In this document: piece by piece, positions 52,491-62,544 of the stretch
How the letters are laid out: every line of letters starts with the position of its first letter
How positions within the stretch are numbered: position 1 is the first letter of the stretch
Assembly (NCBI RefSeq): GCF_000424065.1
Contig: NZ_AUJE01000016.1
Span: 1-64,000, forward strand
Length of the DNA stretch: 64,000 bases
DNA from: Selenomonas ruminantium subsp. ruminantium ATCC 12561
Lineage (GTDB): Bacteria > Bacillota > Negativicutes > Selenomonadales > Selenomonadaceae
Reading direction: 5' to 3'
Program-made: the position numbers and the translations under genes
The notes under the pieces: generated by a model
The model's input: the letters and a program-made list of their open reading frames with translations, nothing else
Told to the model about the DNA's origin: nothing
Databases searched by the model: none

Positions 52491-55379
52491 CTATCCACCA
52501 GTATACTGCAAATGTTGATTAACAATATAAGCACTGATATCTAATAGTTCCGTATCCGCTGGAATTATGCCATAATCAAGACCTTTGGTATCAATCTGTC
52601 CAAATCGTGCTATATAAAGCTTATCTGCTATAGCAATATCTCCGCCATTTTCCTTTTGTATATTTATTGCTTCTGTTATCACAGGCTTTTTATCTAATCT
52701 GACCAAAGGACGTGCCAATATGAACTTATCTCTATTAGCATAAGGTTGATATGGAGCAAATAAACCTGTTGCTATGGCATATGTTTGTTTAGCCGGAAGC
52801 TTCTCTATAATTTGACGAACATAATTCATCGATTCCTGTGGCAGGATAAAATCTGTTGCCTTCAATTTTAAAATATAATCAACGTCTGCATCAAAATCAT
52901 GGATATTCAATGATTTTTTGTGGAGGATTAGAGGCAATCCTTCATTCTCCAACTTATGCAGGATGTTTTGAACACTTTCTGTTGCAAAGCGTTCGTCAAT
53001 AATGATCGCATCCGTAAATGTAAGTGTGTGACGAATAAAACTTTCAACCACATCGCTCTCATCAGCCACTGTAACCACAGCAATAATCTTCTTATTTGCT
53101 TCAGGAATACATTTCTGATAACATGAATTCCCCGTCCAGAATTTCCACCAGCCTGATTCTATTTCTGCGATTAATGTTTTCATTTCAACGTAATCATACT
53201 TGCACAAATGAGGTATCAACGTAACCAGCAAATTCCATAGAATGGGACTAAAATTGTTGTCATTTATCCCTCTATTAATACCTATTGATAATTTACGTAA
53301 ATAGAGTTCCTTCCATAATTTGTTATATTTGTCCTCATATTCTACAGCCCTCCACATACAAACTAACTCCTCCATGTTATGATACCAGCCCGAATGGCCC
53401 TCCTTGTATCGCAACAACCAGTCATCCAACAATGACAATGCTTTATTCAATGTCCCATTACGATACGCGCCCCACAGGATACGCATATTTACAGTTGACC
53501 TTGTCGCCAGGTAAAGTTTCATGCGAGGGTATGCTTCCTTGCCAGAATGGGGAATTTTACTGAAATCAAAACCATAGCTTTCAATAATCTCTTGCCAAAA
53601 ATCATAATCCAAATTATACCAGTCATGACAGCCAAACGGGCGCCATCCTTGCTGCATTCGCTTATGTGCATGGGCAACATTTGCCTGAACGGCGAATTCG
53701 GCGGCAATTTTTAGCGGAGCCGTCTTAAAAAACAATGTTTTCTGCCTACCGCAATACCCCCAAAACAAATCCTCCCACTGCATGAATAAATTTACGAAAG
53801 GACTGCCTTTCATGATATCATTCCACTGTCGAAGCATGCGAATTGCAGAAGCTATTTTTCGCAAAGATAAGCCGCCATTACCCGTTTGGGCATCAATCGC
53901 ATGCCAGACTGGATTGAAGCGCGATACCGGTGCACCAATATAATCATAGTCCATGGCGCAGAATTCTTTTAATCTATCACTGAAGACAAACGCATCAGTC
54001 TGATAGATCAACAGATATTTATATTGAGTGAAACGCTGATAAAACTCCACATTCAACATCAAGGCACTGTAACTGGTAACATTGTTAAAAAAATAATCTG
54101 GGAACCGTTCAATCCCAACCCCTGCTGCATATTCCTGATAATCAAACTCCAAAGATGCAGGCGCCACAAATACACGTGGATATTTGCCCAAAACATGATT
54201 CAATTGTTTTAATGAGGCTTTCTCAAATGGAGATAACTCTTTTTTATACACGGGGATGCATATAATCACTTCCTGATCAGGCGCTATTCCCGTTGCACGT
54301 GCAATCTCTGTTTTTTCCGCCCCTCCCCATTTCTCTTTCGATATACAGGCTGCATAACATGCAGCTATTTTTGCTGCATCCTGACGGCCTTTCATCATAG
54401 CTATTCTGGCATAACGGGCGTAGATAATCCCCATGCTTTCTGCATTGAAATATCCATAATCATTTTTTTCCCGTTCTGTAAATTCATATTTATCGATGCA
54501 TTGCGAGAGCATTCTGTATGCTTCACCATAGCGGCCCATACTGCTGAGAATAATCCCCTGTTCCCCATAGAACTCTGGCATATCCGGGAATTTCTTTATT
54601 GCCTGTTCTGCCACAAGAGTCATTTCCTCAGCCGGATATTTACGTTGCCGCATGGATTCCAATAAAATATGATAATAATTAGCCTCTTCACGATAATGAC
54701 GCACTGGAGAAGCAATCGCTTTTTTTATATAATCAATAGCCTTTTCATATTCCTGCAGGCCAAAGTAGGATTCTGCAATATAGTAGTAATAAGCATCCCG
54801 CTCACCATTCTGTTCTACATCTGCCAGCAACAGTTGCAGATTCCGCTGAGATTTTCTTTCCATATTGTCAGGGTGATATCCCGTATGGATAAAAATCATA
54901 TTTTCTGCGAAAATATAATCTATATCCCCATCCTTTTTTTTGAGTTGTTCATGTATCACTCCTTGATAATATATATCCGGACGATTGCGAAATATACGTG
55001 GCACATGTATCGGCGGATTCTTCATTTGATGAGCCTCATATCTTGGAACTATCACCGCATCTTTTTGTGGATATTTCGCATCAACCTCCTGTAAATAATC
55101 CCGAATGGATAGCGAACAATCATAATATTCATCAGCATCCAGAAATATTATCCAATCCCCTGTTGCCTTACTGAGCGTAAAATTTCTAGCTAAGGAAAAA
55201 TCATTCTGCCATGTGAAATAATCTATTTGGGCTCCATATTTTTGGGCAATGGCTATGGTATTATCCGTGGAGCCCGTATCAACCACAATCAACTCATCAT
55301 ATATCCCTTGCAAGCTCAAAATAGATTTTCCGAGATTTTGTTCTTCGTCTTTAACTATGTAACAAGCTGAGATTCGCAT
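52491..55379 (-). CDS. Multidomain GT2-TPR-DUF5672-like protein
   Basis: 962 residues. Residues 1-230 are a GT2 domain (RISACYIVKDEEQN, VVDTGSTDNT, FLDADEYY). A TPR region follows to about 360. From about 375 comes a domain with IICIPVYKKE, KYLLIYQTDAFVFSD, the DYIGAPVSRF block and GNGGLSLRK, which matches DUF5672-type glycosyltransferases. The C-terminal 200 residues hold a second GT2-like half (IIAVVTVADESDVVESF, IDERFATE). Perhaps three transferase centres in one chain. Donor sugars unknown. Start after AAGGAG. Confidence 0.82.
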   Translation of the reverse strand: MRISACYIVKDEEQNLGKSILSLQGIYDELIVVDTGSTDNTIAIAQKYGAQIDYFTWQNDFSLARNFTLSKATGDWIIFLDADEYYDCSLSIRDYLQEVDAKYPQKDAVIVPRYEAHQMKNPPIHVPRIFRNRPDIYYQGVIHEQLKKKDGDIDYIFAENMIFIHTGYHPDNMERKSQRNLQLLLADVEQNGERDAYYYYIAESYFGLQEYEKAIDYIKKAIASPVRHYREEANYYHILLESMRQRKYPAEEMTLVAEQAIKKFPDMPEFYGEQGIILSSMGRYGEAYRMLSQCIDKYEFTEREKNDYGYFNAESMGIIYARYARIAMMKGRQDAAKIAACYAACISKEKWGGAEKTEIARATGIAPDQEVIICIPVYKKELSPFEKASLKQLNHVLGKYPRVFVAPASLEFDYQEYAAGVGIERFPDYFFNNVTSYSALMLNVEFYQRFTQYKYLLIYQTDAFVFSDRLKEFCAMDYDYIGAPVSRFNPVWHAIDAQTGNGGLSLRKIASAIRMLRQWNDIMKGSPFVNLFMQWEDLFWGYCGRQKTLFFKTAPLKIAAEFAVQANVAHAHKRMQQGWRPFGCHDWYNLDYDFWQEIIESYGFDFSKIPHSGKEAYPRMKLYLATRSTVNMRILWGAYRNGTLNKALSLLDDWLLRYKEGHSGWYHNMEELVCMWRAVEYEDKYNKLWKELYLRKLSIGINRGINDNNFSPILWNLLVTLIPHLCKYDYVEMKTLIAEIESGWWKFWTGNSCYQKCIPEANKKIIAVVTVADESDVVESFIRHTLTFTDAIIIDERFATESVQNILHKLENEGLPLILHKKSLNIHDFDADVDYILKLKATDFILPQESMNYVRQIIEKLPAKQTYAIATGLFAPYQPYANRDKFILARPLVRLDKKPVITEAINIQKENGGDIAIADKLYIARFGQIDTKGLDYGIIPADTELLDISAYIVNQHLQYTGG

Positions 55380-55404
55380 TTTTTTACTCCTTCATCCAGC
55401 ATAA

Positions 55405-56319
55405 TCAGTCCAACACGCCCTCATTTAATAAACATGCGATGAATTCCTGCATTTTCTGGCTGGCTGCTTCCTTACTTGTCTCAATAAGAGCCTTTTGCGC
55501 TATCTTTGTCATTTCATCCTTGGAATAATTAAGTTTCCTGCCTGATTCCAGCCAATAGCGATACAGTTTATAAAAACCAGCCACCGTAGTAATCCCTAAT
55601 TCCTGTTCACGATGAATCGCACGGCTGGCGTAATAAGCTGCCTGCTCATAATCTTCAAGACCGAAATAGCAGTCTGCCAAATATCTGGCACTTAGCGGCT
55701 GTTCCCCATGTTTTTCGATTTCCTGATGCAGCATAGCAAGATACCGCTTATGTTTCTCCTGCATGATATTGCGACGATACCCCGTATGATGAAGCGTGAA
55801 CTTATCATGTGCTGTTATCGTTTTTAGTGGCCGTATTGTATTCTCTTCTTCAAAAACGTAAAGCATCTCATGTACACAGCCCATAAAACGGAAGTTTTTC
55901 TTATTACGCCAAACCCGCAAACTCAATGCCCTATCGATAATTTCTGCCTGCTCGGTTCCTGTATCCGGATTGATATTTATGAGGGGCAAAAGCATTCCTT
56001 CACAGGTTGGAAAGGCATCTGCCCTGTTTAGATAAGCATCCAAACCTTCGGCATTTACAAAATATTCATCTGCATCCAAAAATATGATCCATTCTCCCGC
56101 AGCCTGCTCTAATGCATAGTTGCGGTGAAAGGCAAAGTTTTCCTGCCAGTTCTGCTCGAAGATACGCGCTCCATAGCTCTTGGCAATTTCCATCGTCCTA
56201 TCCGTGGACCCTGTATCCACCACAATGATTTCATCTACTGCATCTGCCACGGAAGCTAAAGACTTGCTCAGATTTTGTTCTTCATTTTTTACAATATAGC
56301 AGGCCGATATCCGCACCAT
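55405..56319 (-). CDS. GT2 glycosyltransferase with TPR tail
   Basis: 304 residues from the ATG at 56319 after AGGAG. VRISACYIVKNEEQN, VVDTGSTDRT and FLDADEYF show the family 2 domain, of the type also seen at 52491. A TPR-like stretch (ARYLADCYFGLEDYEQAAYYA) follows. Such GT2-TPR proteins add sugars to flagellin or adhesins in other bacteria. The start is 20 bases beyond the stop of the GT9 gene. Confidence 0.87.
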   Translation of the reverse strand: MVRISACYIVKNEEQNLSKSLASVADAVDEIIVVDTGSTDRTMEIAKSYGARIFEQNWQENFAFHRNYALEQAAGEWIIFLDADEYFVNAEGLDAYLNRADAFPTCEGMLLPLININPDTGTEQAEIIDRALSLRVWRNKKNFRFMGCVHEMLYVFEEENTIRPLKTITAHDKFTLHHTGYRRNIMQEKHKRYLAMLHQEIEKHGEQPLSARYLADCYFGLEDYEQAAYYASRAIHREQELGITTVAGFYKLYRYWLESGRKLNYSKDEMTKIAQKALIETSKEAASQKMQEFIACLLNEGVLD

Positions 56320-56339
56320 AAGATCCACTCCTGAAATAA

Positions 56340-57581
56340 TCAATGAAAATGTTTTGCTGCGTAGGCAAAAGCCTGCACAATCTCCTGCGGGTCAATCTGC
56401 GCAATGCAATGGGGATAGTCTTCTTTGCATCCGCCATAGGCAACCGTATGCAGGCAGTCCCCCTGCGCCTTGTCCGGCTGCAGGACCACTGCTTTGGCCT
56501 GCCAGGGAGCAAAACGGGTACTCTCGCTGAATACGCCTGCAGGCGCCTCTGCCCGCATCTGCGCTTCACGAAACAGTGTAATCAGTGGTGTATGTGCCGC
56601 TGCCGCCATATGCATAACCCCGGTAACATTGCCCATATAGCAGTAAGCTCCTGCAATCAGGGCGGCGGTTTCCCGCAAGGAAGTTTTTCCCGCTAAATTG
56701 AACAAACTTCCCTCTGGCATCTGTGCGGTCAAAAAATCTCCATCTTCCTTTTCGCCCGGACCGCCGCAGATTACAAAGGGCAGCTGATAACGATCATATA
56801 TTTCCCTCATAGCCAACAGCCATTTATCTAATGGATATTTCCGATTAGCAGCTCCAGCGCCGATTCCTAAAACAATATACGATGATAAACCGCCTGTAAG
56901 CTTTGCTGCGTTGTAATAATCTGTATTATCCAACCACAATTCCGTTTCTGTATCCGTAATATTTTTTCCCATAGCTTTCAATACATACAAAGCCCGCTCT
57001 GCCTCGTGTGTAAGTTCTGTCGGTGTCATAACCGGCTGGGTCAACAGAAATTCCCATTGGTCAATCAGACGAAAATTTTCATTATAAGCCATTATCGATT
57101 TATCGCTGATGCCAACACGCTGTCGTGCACCTGACAAGTAGGCCAGCAAATTCATGGGACGCTTATCGTCACTCCATTGTACACAGAGACTTAGATTAAA
57201 ACTCTGTGGCAAAAGATGCTGACAAGCAAATTCTACAAAGCGTGGGAAATAGTCCGTTACCGATTCATGCGGTGCATACTCAAGCTTCCAAATCTTATTT
57301 ACATAAGGACAATTCTCCAGCAGCGGATATACCAACGGCGTTGCCAGCATGGCAATATAGCTTCGGGGATAATTTTTTCTCAATTCCCGCACAAAGGCCG
57401 AATAAAGCACATTATCGCCAATAGCATTCAGACTGATAATCAGTATTTTCTCTATATCATGAGGCGCTTCCCGATAACCATAAGCCTGAAACTTTTCCTC
57501 TAAATTTGCATACATGTCATGTGGCGAGAAACGCTGACTAAGTATAACTTTGCGGGCAAATTTTCTTAGAACGGCTTCCAT
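56340..57581 (-). CDS. GT9 (heptosyltransferase-type) glycosyltransferase
   Basis: 413 residues. GT-B fold: ILIISLNAIGDNVLYSAFVRELRKNYP at the N-terminus (G-D-x-x acceptor loop), LGIGAGAANRKYPLDKW in the centre, FVICGGPGEKEDG and NLAGKTSLRETAALIAGA before MGNVTGVMHMAAA. These are the family 9 LPS/protein heptosyltransferase motifs. It may use the NDP-heptose predicted from the cassette at 34-42 kb. GAGGTGG before the start. Position next to TPR and GT2-TPR genes favours a protein acceptor. Confidence 0.87.
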   Translation of the reverse strand: MEAVLRKFARKVILSQRFSPHDMYANLEEKFQAYGYREAPHDIEKILIISLNAIGDNVLYSAFVRELRKNYPRSYIAMLATPLVYPLLENCPYVNKIWKLEYAPHESVTDYFPRFVEFACQHLLPQSFNLSLCVQWSDDKRPMNLLAYLSGARQRVGISDKSIMAYNENFRLIDQWEFLLTQPVMTPTELTHEAERALYVLKAMGKNITDTETELWLDNTDYYNAAKLTGGLSSYIVLGIGAGAANRKYPLDKWLLAMREIYDRYQLPFVICGGPGEKEDGDFLTAQMPEGSLFNLAGKTSLRETAALIAGAYCYMGNVTGVMHMAAAAHTPLITLFREAQMRAEAPAGVFSESTRFAPWQAKAVVLQPDKAQGDCLHTVAYGGCKEDYPHCIAQIDPQEIVQAFAYAAKHFH

Positions 57582-57593
57582 TTTTCCACCTCA

Positions 57594-60500
57594 TTATTGC
57601 GTATGTCCTTCTGCTAATTCCTGATAATACGCCTCCAGGCAGCGAGTATATTTCACCGGCGATAATGCATCGCTTTTTTTCATCATCTGCCGCAAATTTT
57701 TATGCAATAAATTCAATAATTCAATATTGCCAGCCAAGGAAATGACACGTTCTATATAGCTTTCCTTGTCAGAAGCTGCCAGTTCTTCCAGTCCTAAACT
57801 GCTCAATATACTATAACCGAAGCGCGTATTGCGCCGCTCTCCATATAGTGACACTACCGGACACCCCATGTAAAGTGCATCTAAGGTCGTACTCCCCCCG
57901 GTATAAGGATAGGTATCCAATATAATATCTACATCCAAATACCGCTCCATATAATGCTCGTCCCCGGCTTCCAGCACCACCCTTTCCATGGGAAATCCCA
58001 TCTTTTTCAACCTTTGGGCAGCAGCCTTGCGCAAGGAGGAGCTTTCAAACGGGATACTTTTGAGGAGCAGCCTAGCCTGAGGCAGTTTTTCTAAAATTAT
58101 ACGCCACAACTGTAGAATATCATCATTCAGCTTGCGGTATTCCTGAAAAGAGGCCAACTGTATATAGCCTTTATTTATAGCAGGCGTTCCTAATGATTCC
58201 GGTACATCATTCCGTCCCACATAAGAAAACTGTGCGGGCATATATAGCGGTTTCTCTACAAAATATTCATCATGCATGCCGGGGGGGTCTACAATTCTGT
58301 CCGTCAGATAAAAGTCCACTGCCTTGAATCCTGCCGTGCAAAGGCTGCCAAGTCCGGAAATTTGTATTTCTGCAGGCCGATAAGCTAGGATAGGCAGGCC
58401 GCTGCCACAAGAATGACTAGCCAGATCTACCAGAATATCAATATTGGCCGCTCTGATCTTCTGTGCCGCTTCTTCCAGCGGCAAGCCCGACAAGATATGC
58501 CATTCACCAGCTCGTTCTTTTAATGATTCCGTGTAACCATCACTTTTTTCATTCAACTGAAACCCGACCACAGTAAACTGCTCCCGCTCATAGCAGGCGA
58601 AAAGACCGTAATAAATGGGAAACATGGCATGACGACGAAAATCCGGAGACAGATAGCCAATCCGCAGCTTAGTTCTTCGCATTTTTTTTGACACAGTTGA
58701 TGCCAATGGCTTTATCTTCCCAATCTGCTGCACATAATACTGCTGCCGCTGCCAGATTTCAGCAGAGCTGTAAGGTAAATAGTGACTCGCCAACAAATAC
58801 GAACTGATTGTATCCAGCTGCTCTGCCAGTCCCACATCACAACGACTAGCCTTAAGATACTCCTGCTCGCATTCCTTAAGATAGCACATAGAAGCAGCAC
58901 TATCAGCACAGGCGATATGCACCTGCCATTGCAATGCAGCGTCCATATTCTCCGTGCCTTGTTCCAACAAATTGACTGCTTCATGTGCTGCCTGATAGCG
59001 TAAGACAAAATCTCCCAGCCGTCCAGCCCGTTCACTTAGATAAAGCAATTGTTTTATCTGCTGTGAGGATGCCTTCGCAGCTAGGTGGATTTTATCCACG
59101 GGACGATTCTCCAGCATTTTCTCATAGGCTTGTTCCATGCGCTGAACGTATTTGGCCGGCGATAAGGCATCACTTTGCCACATCATCTGGCGCAGATTTT
59201 TATGTAATATGTCCAATAATTCAACATCATGAGCCAGTACTACTGCGCGGTTGATATAGGCTTCTATGCTGTCCACAGCCAATTCCGCTAAACCTGCACT
59301 ATGTAAAATACTATATCCGAAACGAGTATTGCGCCGTTCTCCATAAAGACTCACCACCGGGCATCCCATATAAAGCGCATCCAGCGTTGTACTGCCGCCG
59401 GTATAGGGATAGGTGTCTAAAACGATATCGAAGTTCAGATACCGCTCCATATAATCATGCGTAGCCCCTTCCCAATCTACCCGCTCCAAAGGAAATCCCA
59501 GTGTCTTAAGCCTGTTTTTTGCTTCTTCCAGCAGGCTTTTGCTGTAAAAAGAAACACTTTTCAACATGAGTCTTGCGTTGGGAACCTGTTTCAGTATCTC
59601 TTTCCATGCCAGCAGCATCTCATCATTCAGTTTGCGATAATTTTGTACCACCGCAAACTGGATGTACCCTTTTTCCTTGCCGGGCGTACCGGCCGAAGCC
59701 GGCAAATCGTCTGCTCCGGCATAGGAAAACTGTGCCGGCATATATAATGGCTTTTCCACAAAATAACGGTCATGCAGACCTAGCGGATCCACAATTTCAT
59801 CCGTAATATAATAATCCACCGCCGAAATTCCCGCTGTACACAGGCTTCCCAAACCAGAAATCTGTACTCTGGCCGGCCGATAAGCTAAAATGGGCAGACC
59901 TGTATTGCTGGAATGACTAGCCAAATCCACCAGAATATCAATGGCATCTGCCCTTATCTTCCGGGCCGCTTCCTGCCTGGATAAGTCATGGATATCGTAA
60001 TATTCATCCGCCAAAGAACGAATCATGTCCGTATGTCCATCGCTATCACTGTTCAGCTGATAGGCAATGACCGTAAAACGTTCCTTGTCATAACAGGCAA
60101 AGAAACCATAATAGATTGGAAACATCGCATGACGCCGAAAATCCGGAGACAAATAGCCTACCCGTATTTTCCCCTGAGGCTTTCGGGGCGGCAATGCAGG
60201 CAAAGGCGTGATATTTTCCGCTATCATCTGCGCATATACTTGCTGTCTCTGCCATATCTCTGCTGTGGTATAAGGCTTGTAATGGCAAATCAGCAAATAG
60301 GCACTATAGGTGTTCAGCTTTTTGTCTATGTCGGTCACACAAGCTAATGCAGCCAGATATTCCTGTTCCGCTTCATCATAAATCCCTAAATCTACAGCAG
60401 CATGCGCCAGCGAATTATGCATATTCAGCAGCCAAAAATCAGGCAGTTCTTCCCTGTTCCCCTTGAGCATATCCACAGCTTCCCGGCTGGCACGATAACG

Positions 60501-62501
60501 CTGGACAAAATCCCAGCTGCTGTCTGCCGCCTCACTGAGAAAGCACAGATATTGCAAGCGGTAAGGAATCTGCTTATCTTTTACCGCCTGCTGCAAATAA
60601 TTCTGCGCTGCAGCCGCATACTTTTTTTTGTCTAGGGAAAGATAGGCCTCTCCCAGACAGCCATATATCTGTGTCCGGATATTTGCCTTGTATGAATCTT
60701 GAAGAGCCTTTTCTCCGCAGGCAATCAATTCCGCCCAGGCATGTATTTTTTTATATGCCTCCAGTTTCTGAATAATGGGTGCCATTGTCTCTAGCATTCC
60801 TAATCCTCTGCTCTCATATTGTGCTATTTTGCTAATTTCTGTATTCTTATTTGGGATTGCCAAATTTTCGTAAAGAAGTTCCAATTCCTTCATATACGAA
60901 CTGCCATCCATCAGAGGCGACATCTGCATACGTCTCTGCAGCGTACCACGATAATGTTGCAAACGCTGCGTATCTGTTGCTAACCTTACACAAATATCGA
61001 TGTATTCGGCATAAGTATAAGCACATAATTCCTCCAGCTGCATATTCTTCATTATGGAATAGCCAAAACGGCTGTTATGTGTTTGTCCGACCAAAGTTAC
61101 TACCGGTACGCCGGCAAACAGTGCATCACAGGTAGTTGTGCCGCCGGGGTACGGAAACGTATCCAGGGCAATATCAATCTTTTCATAAGCAGAAAGATAG
61201 TCTTTGCTATGCCCCTCCCAATGCACCCTTCTTATGTCAATTCCTGCCGCTTCCATACGTTTTTGTGCCGTTTCCCGCCCTAAAGACGAATCAAACGTCT
61301 TTCCTTTGAGAAACAATCTGGCATCAGGCAGCAGCTGCATAACAGCCGCCCAAGCCCTCAGCATCTTGTCCGTAATCTTGGCAAATTTATTCAGCGTCCC
61401 CAAGGTTATATAACCATTTGCTAAAAACGGCAGCGGTGAAACTTTCGGCGATTTATTTATCCAAAAGCAACATAAATGCGTATGAGGCAAACGCAATAAT
61501 TTTTCTGTGAAGTATTCGTCATTTTCACCAGGCGGATCAACATGTATATCCGTCAAAAAATAATCCACGGCCTCCATTCCTGTGCTGTCAAACCAACCCA
61601 CACCGCATATTTGTATCGGCGCTGGCTTATAGGCCAGAATCTCCAAACAATTATTGGCCGTATGACCGGATGGTTCAAAGAGTATATCAATCTCATCATG
61701 ATGAATCAAAGCAGCAGCTTCCTGTGCCGATAGTGAGCAGATATTACGCCAGACAGTCACATTCTCGGCCAGCGTACGGCTGATATCATCCTCTGCTGTT
61801 TTAGCATAGGCATATACCTCAAAGCGGGCTTTATCATAAGCTGTCAGCATAACATAGGTAAAAACAGCTACTACTGAATAACAGAAATCTGCCGATACAT
61901 ATCCAACCCGTATTTTTTTATGGCTATACGGCTGCTTATAAACGTAAGGTTTAATATCCGCCAGTAAATCATTATACCTCTTGATGGCCTGAAACATTTC
62001 TGTCTGTGGCATTTCCAGATAATGCAGGTAAAACAGCATGGTACTGTATTCCAGCAAGGCCCCGGGATTATCCGGCAATCTGCTCGAAGCCAGTTCATAG
62101 GCGGCGGCCTTATCAGCATTTCCCAGTTCGGCCTCTACAATCGCCAACACGTTATATAGCAGTGCTTTTTGCCAGGATGGCAATGGAGCCGCCAGTCCTG
62201 CCTGACCACTGGTTAACACCTGCTTATAATCCTTTTGCAGATAGGCCAGTTGAGCACGGAAAACATGCCAATAGGGCTGCGGCTTGAAGTGTTTCTCCAT
62301 AAAAGCCAAAGCCTTACCAGCCTCCTCAACCTGGCCGCCATCAATAAATACCGCTGTGATTGTTTCCCATAAGCTGCGGTTGCGGGGAAGTAATTCGGCA
62401 ATCTGTTTGGCAATGACAGCAGCTGCCGGCATATCATTTACTGCTTTATAAGCCGCCAGCTTTTTTTCTAAGCTGCGACATTCATTCCTATTTTGCTGCA
62501 T
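57594..62501 (-). CDS. Giant protein with three GT41 (OGT/SPINDLY-like) units
   Basis: 1635 residues. An N-terminal TPR region (1-190) and three GT41 catalytic units: about 196-550, 780-1110 and 1280-1620, with TPR-like linkers. Each unit starts KIRVGY and has a PYPGGTTT or PYTGGSTT element (about 455, 1035 and 1535) before a RFGYSI segment. Units 2 and 3 have DFRRHAMFPIYYG, with the His expected for GT41; unit 1 has DFCYS with Ser209 in that place, so it may be inactive or altered. Units 2 and 3 are the closest to each other. Probably O-glycosylates a surface protein in the cytoplasm. Start after AGGAGGGG. Confidence 0.88.
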   Translation of the reverse strand: MQQNRNECRSLEKKLAAYKAVNDMPAAAVIAKQIAELLPRNRSLWETITAVFIDGGQVEEAGKALAFMEKHFKPQPYWHVFRAQLAYLQKDYKQVLTSGQAGLAAPLPSWQKALLYNVLAIVEAELGNADKAAAYELASSRLPDNPGALLEYSTMLFYLHYLEMPQTEMFQAIKRYNDLLADIKPYVYKQPYSHKKIRVGYVSADFCYSVVAVFTYVMLTAYDKARFEVYAYAKTAEDDISRTLAENVTVWRNICSLSAQEAAALIHHDEIDILFEPSGHTANNCLEILAYKPAPIQICGVGWFDSTGMEAVDYFLTDIHVDPPGENDEYFTEKLLRLPHTHLCCFWINKSPKVSPLPFLANGYITLGTLNKFAKITDKMLRAWAAVMQLLPDARLFLKGKTFDSSLGRETAQKRMEAAGIDIRRVHWEGHSKDYLSAYEKIDIALDTFPYPGGTTTCDALFAGVPVVTLVGQTHNSRFGYSIMKNMQLEELCAYTYAEYIDICVRLATDTQRLQHYRGTLQRRMQMSPLMDGSSYMKELELLYENLAIPNKNTEISKIAQYESRGLGMLETMAPIIQKLEAYKKIHAWAELIACGEKALQDSYKANIRTQIYGCLGEAYLSLDKKKYAAAAQNYLQQAVKDKQIPYRLQYLCFLSEAADSSWDFVQRYRASREAVDMLKGNREELPDFWLLNMHNSLAHAAVDLGIYDEAEQEYLAALACVTDIDKKLNTYSAYLLICHYKPYTTAEIWQRQQVYAQMIAENITPLPALPPRKPQGKIRVGYLSPDFRRHAMFPIYYGFFACYDKERFTVIAYQLNSDSDGHTDMIRSLADEYYDIHDLSRQEAARKIRADAIDILVDLASHSSNTGLPILAYRPARVQISGLGSLCTAGISAVDYYITDEIVDPLGLHDRYFVEKPLYMPAQFSYAGADDLPASAGTPGKEKGYIQFAVVQNYRKLNDEMLLAWKEILKQVPNARLMLKSVSFYSKSLLEEAKNRLKTLGFPLERVDWEGATHDYMERYLNFDIVLDTYPYTGGSTTLDALYMGCPVVSLYGERRNTRFGYSILHSAGLAELAVDSIEAYINRAVVLAHDVELLDILHKNLRQMMWQSDALSPAKYVQRMEQAYEKMLENRPVDKIHLAAKASSQQIKQLLYLSERAGRLGDFVLRYQAAHEAVNLLEQGTENMDAALQWQVHIACADSAASMCYLKECEQEYLKASRCDVGLAEQLDTISSYLLASHYLPYSSAEIWQRQQYYVQQIGKIKPLASTVSKKMRRTKLRIGYLSPDFRRHAMFPIYYGLFACYEREQFTVVGFQLNEKSDGYTESLKERAGEWHILSGLPLEEAAQKIRAANIDILVDLASHSCGSGLPILAYRPAEIQISGLGSLCTAGFKAVDFYLTDRIVDPPGMHDEYFVEKPLYMPAQFSYVGRNDVPESLGTPAINKGYIQLASFQEYRKLNDDILQLWRIILEKLPQARLLLKSIPFESSSLRKAAAQRLKKMGFPMERVVLEAGDEHYMERYLDVDIILDTYPYTGGSTTLDALYMGCPVVSLYGERRNTRFGYSILSSLGLEELAASDKESYIERVISLAGNIELLNLLHKNLRQMMKKSDALSPVKYTRCLEAYYQELAEGHTQ

Positions 62502-62544
62502 TACATCCCCTCCTATCTCATTGCCCCATTTCTAATACGATCAG

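Noticed and set aside
58287-58293. C7/G7 tract in the GT41 gene as a phase switch
   Set aside because: Seven bases are short and the codons (Asp-Pro-Pro-Gly) are conserved in the other units.
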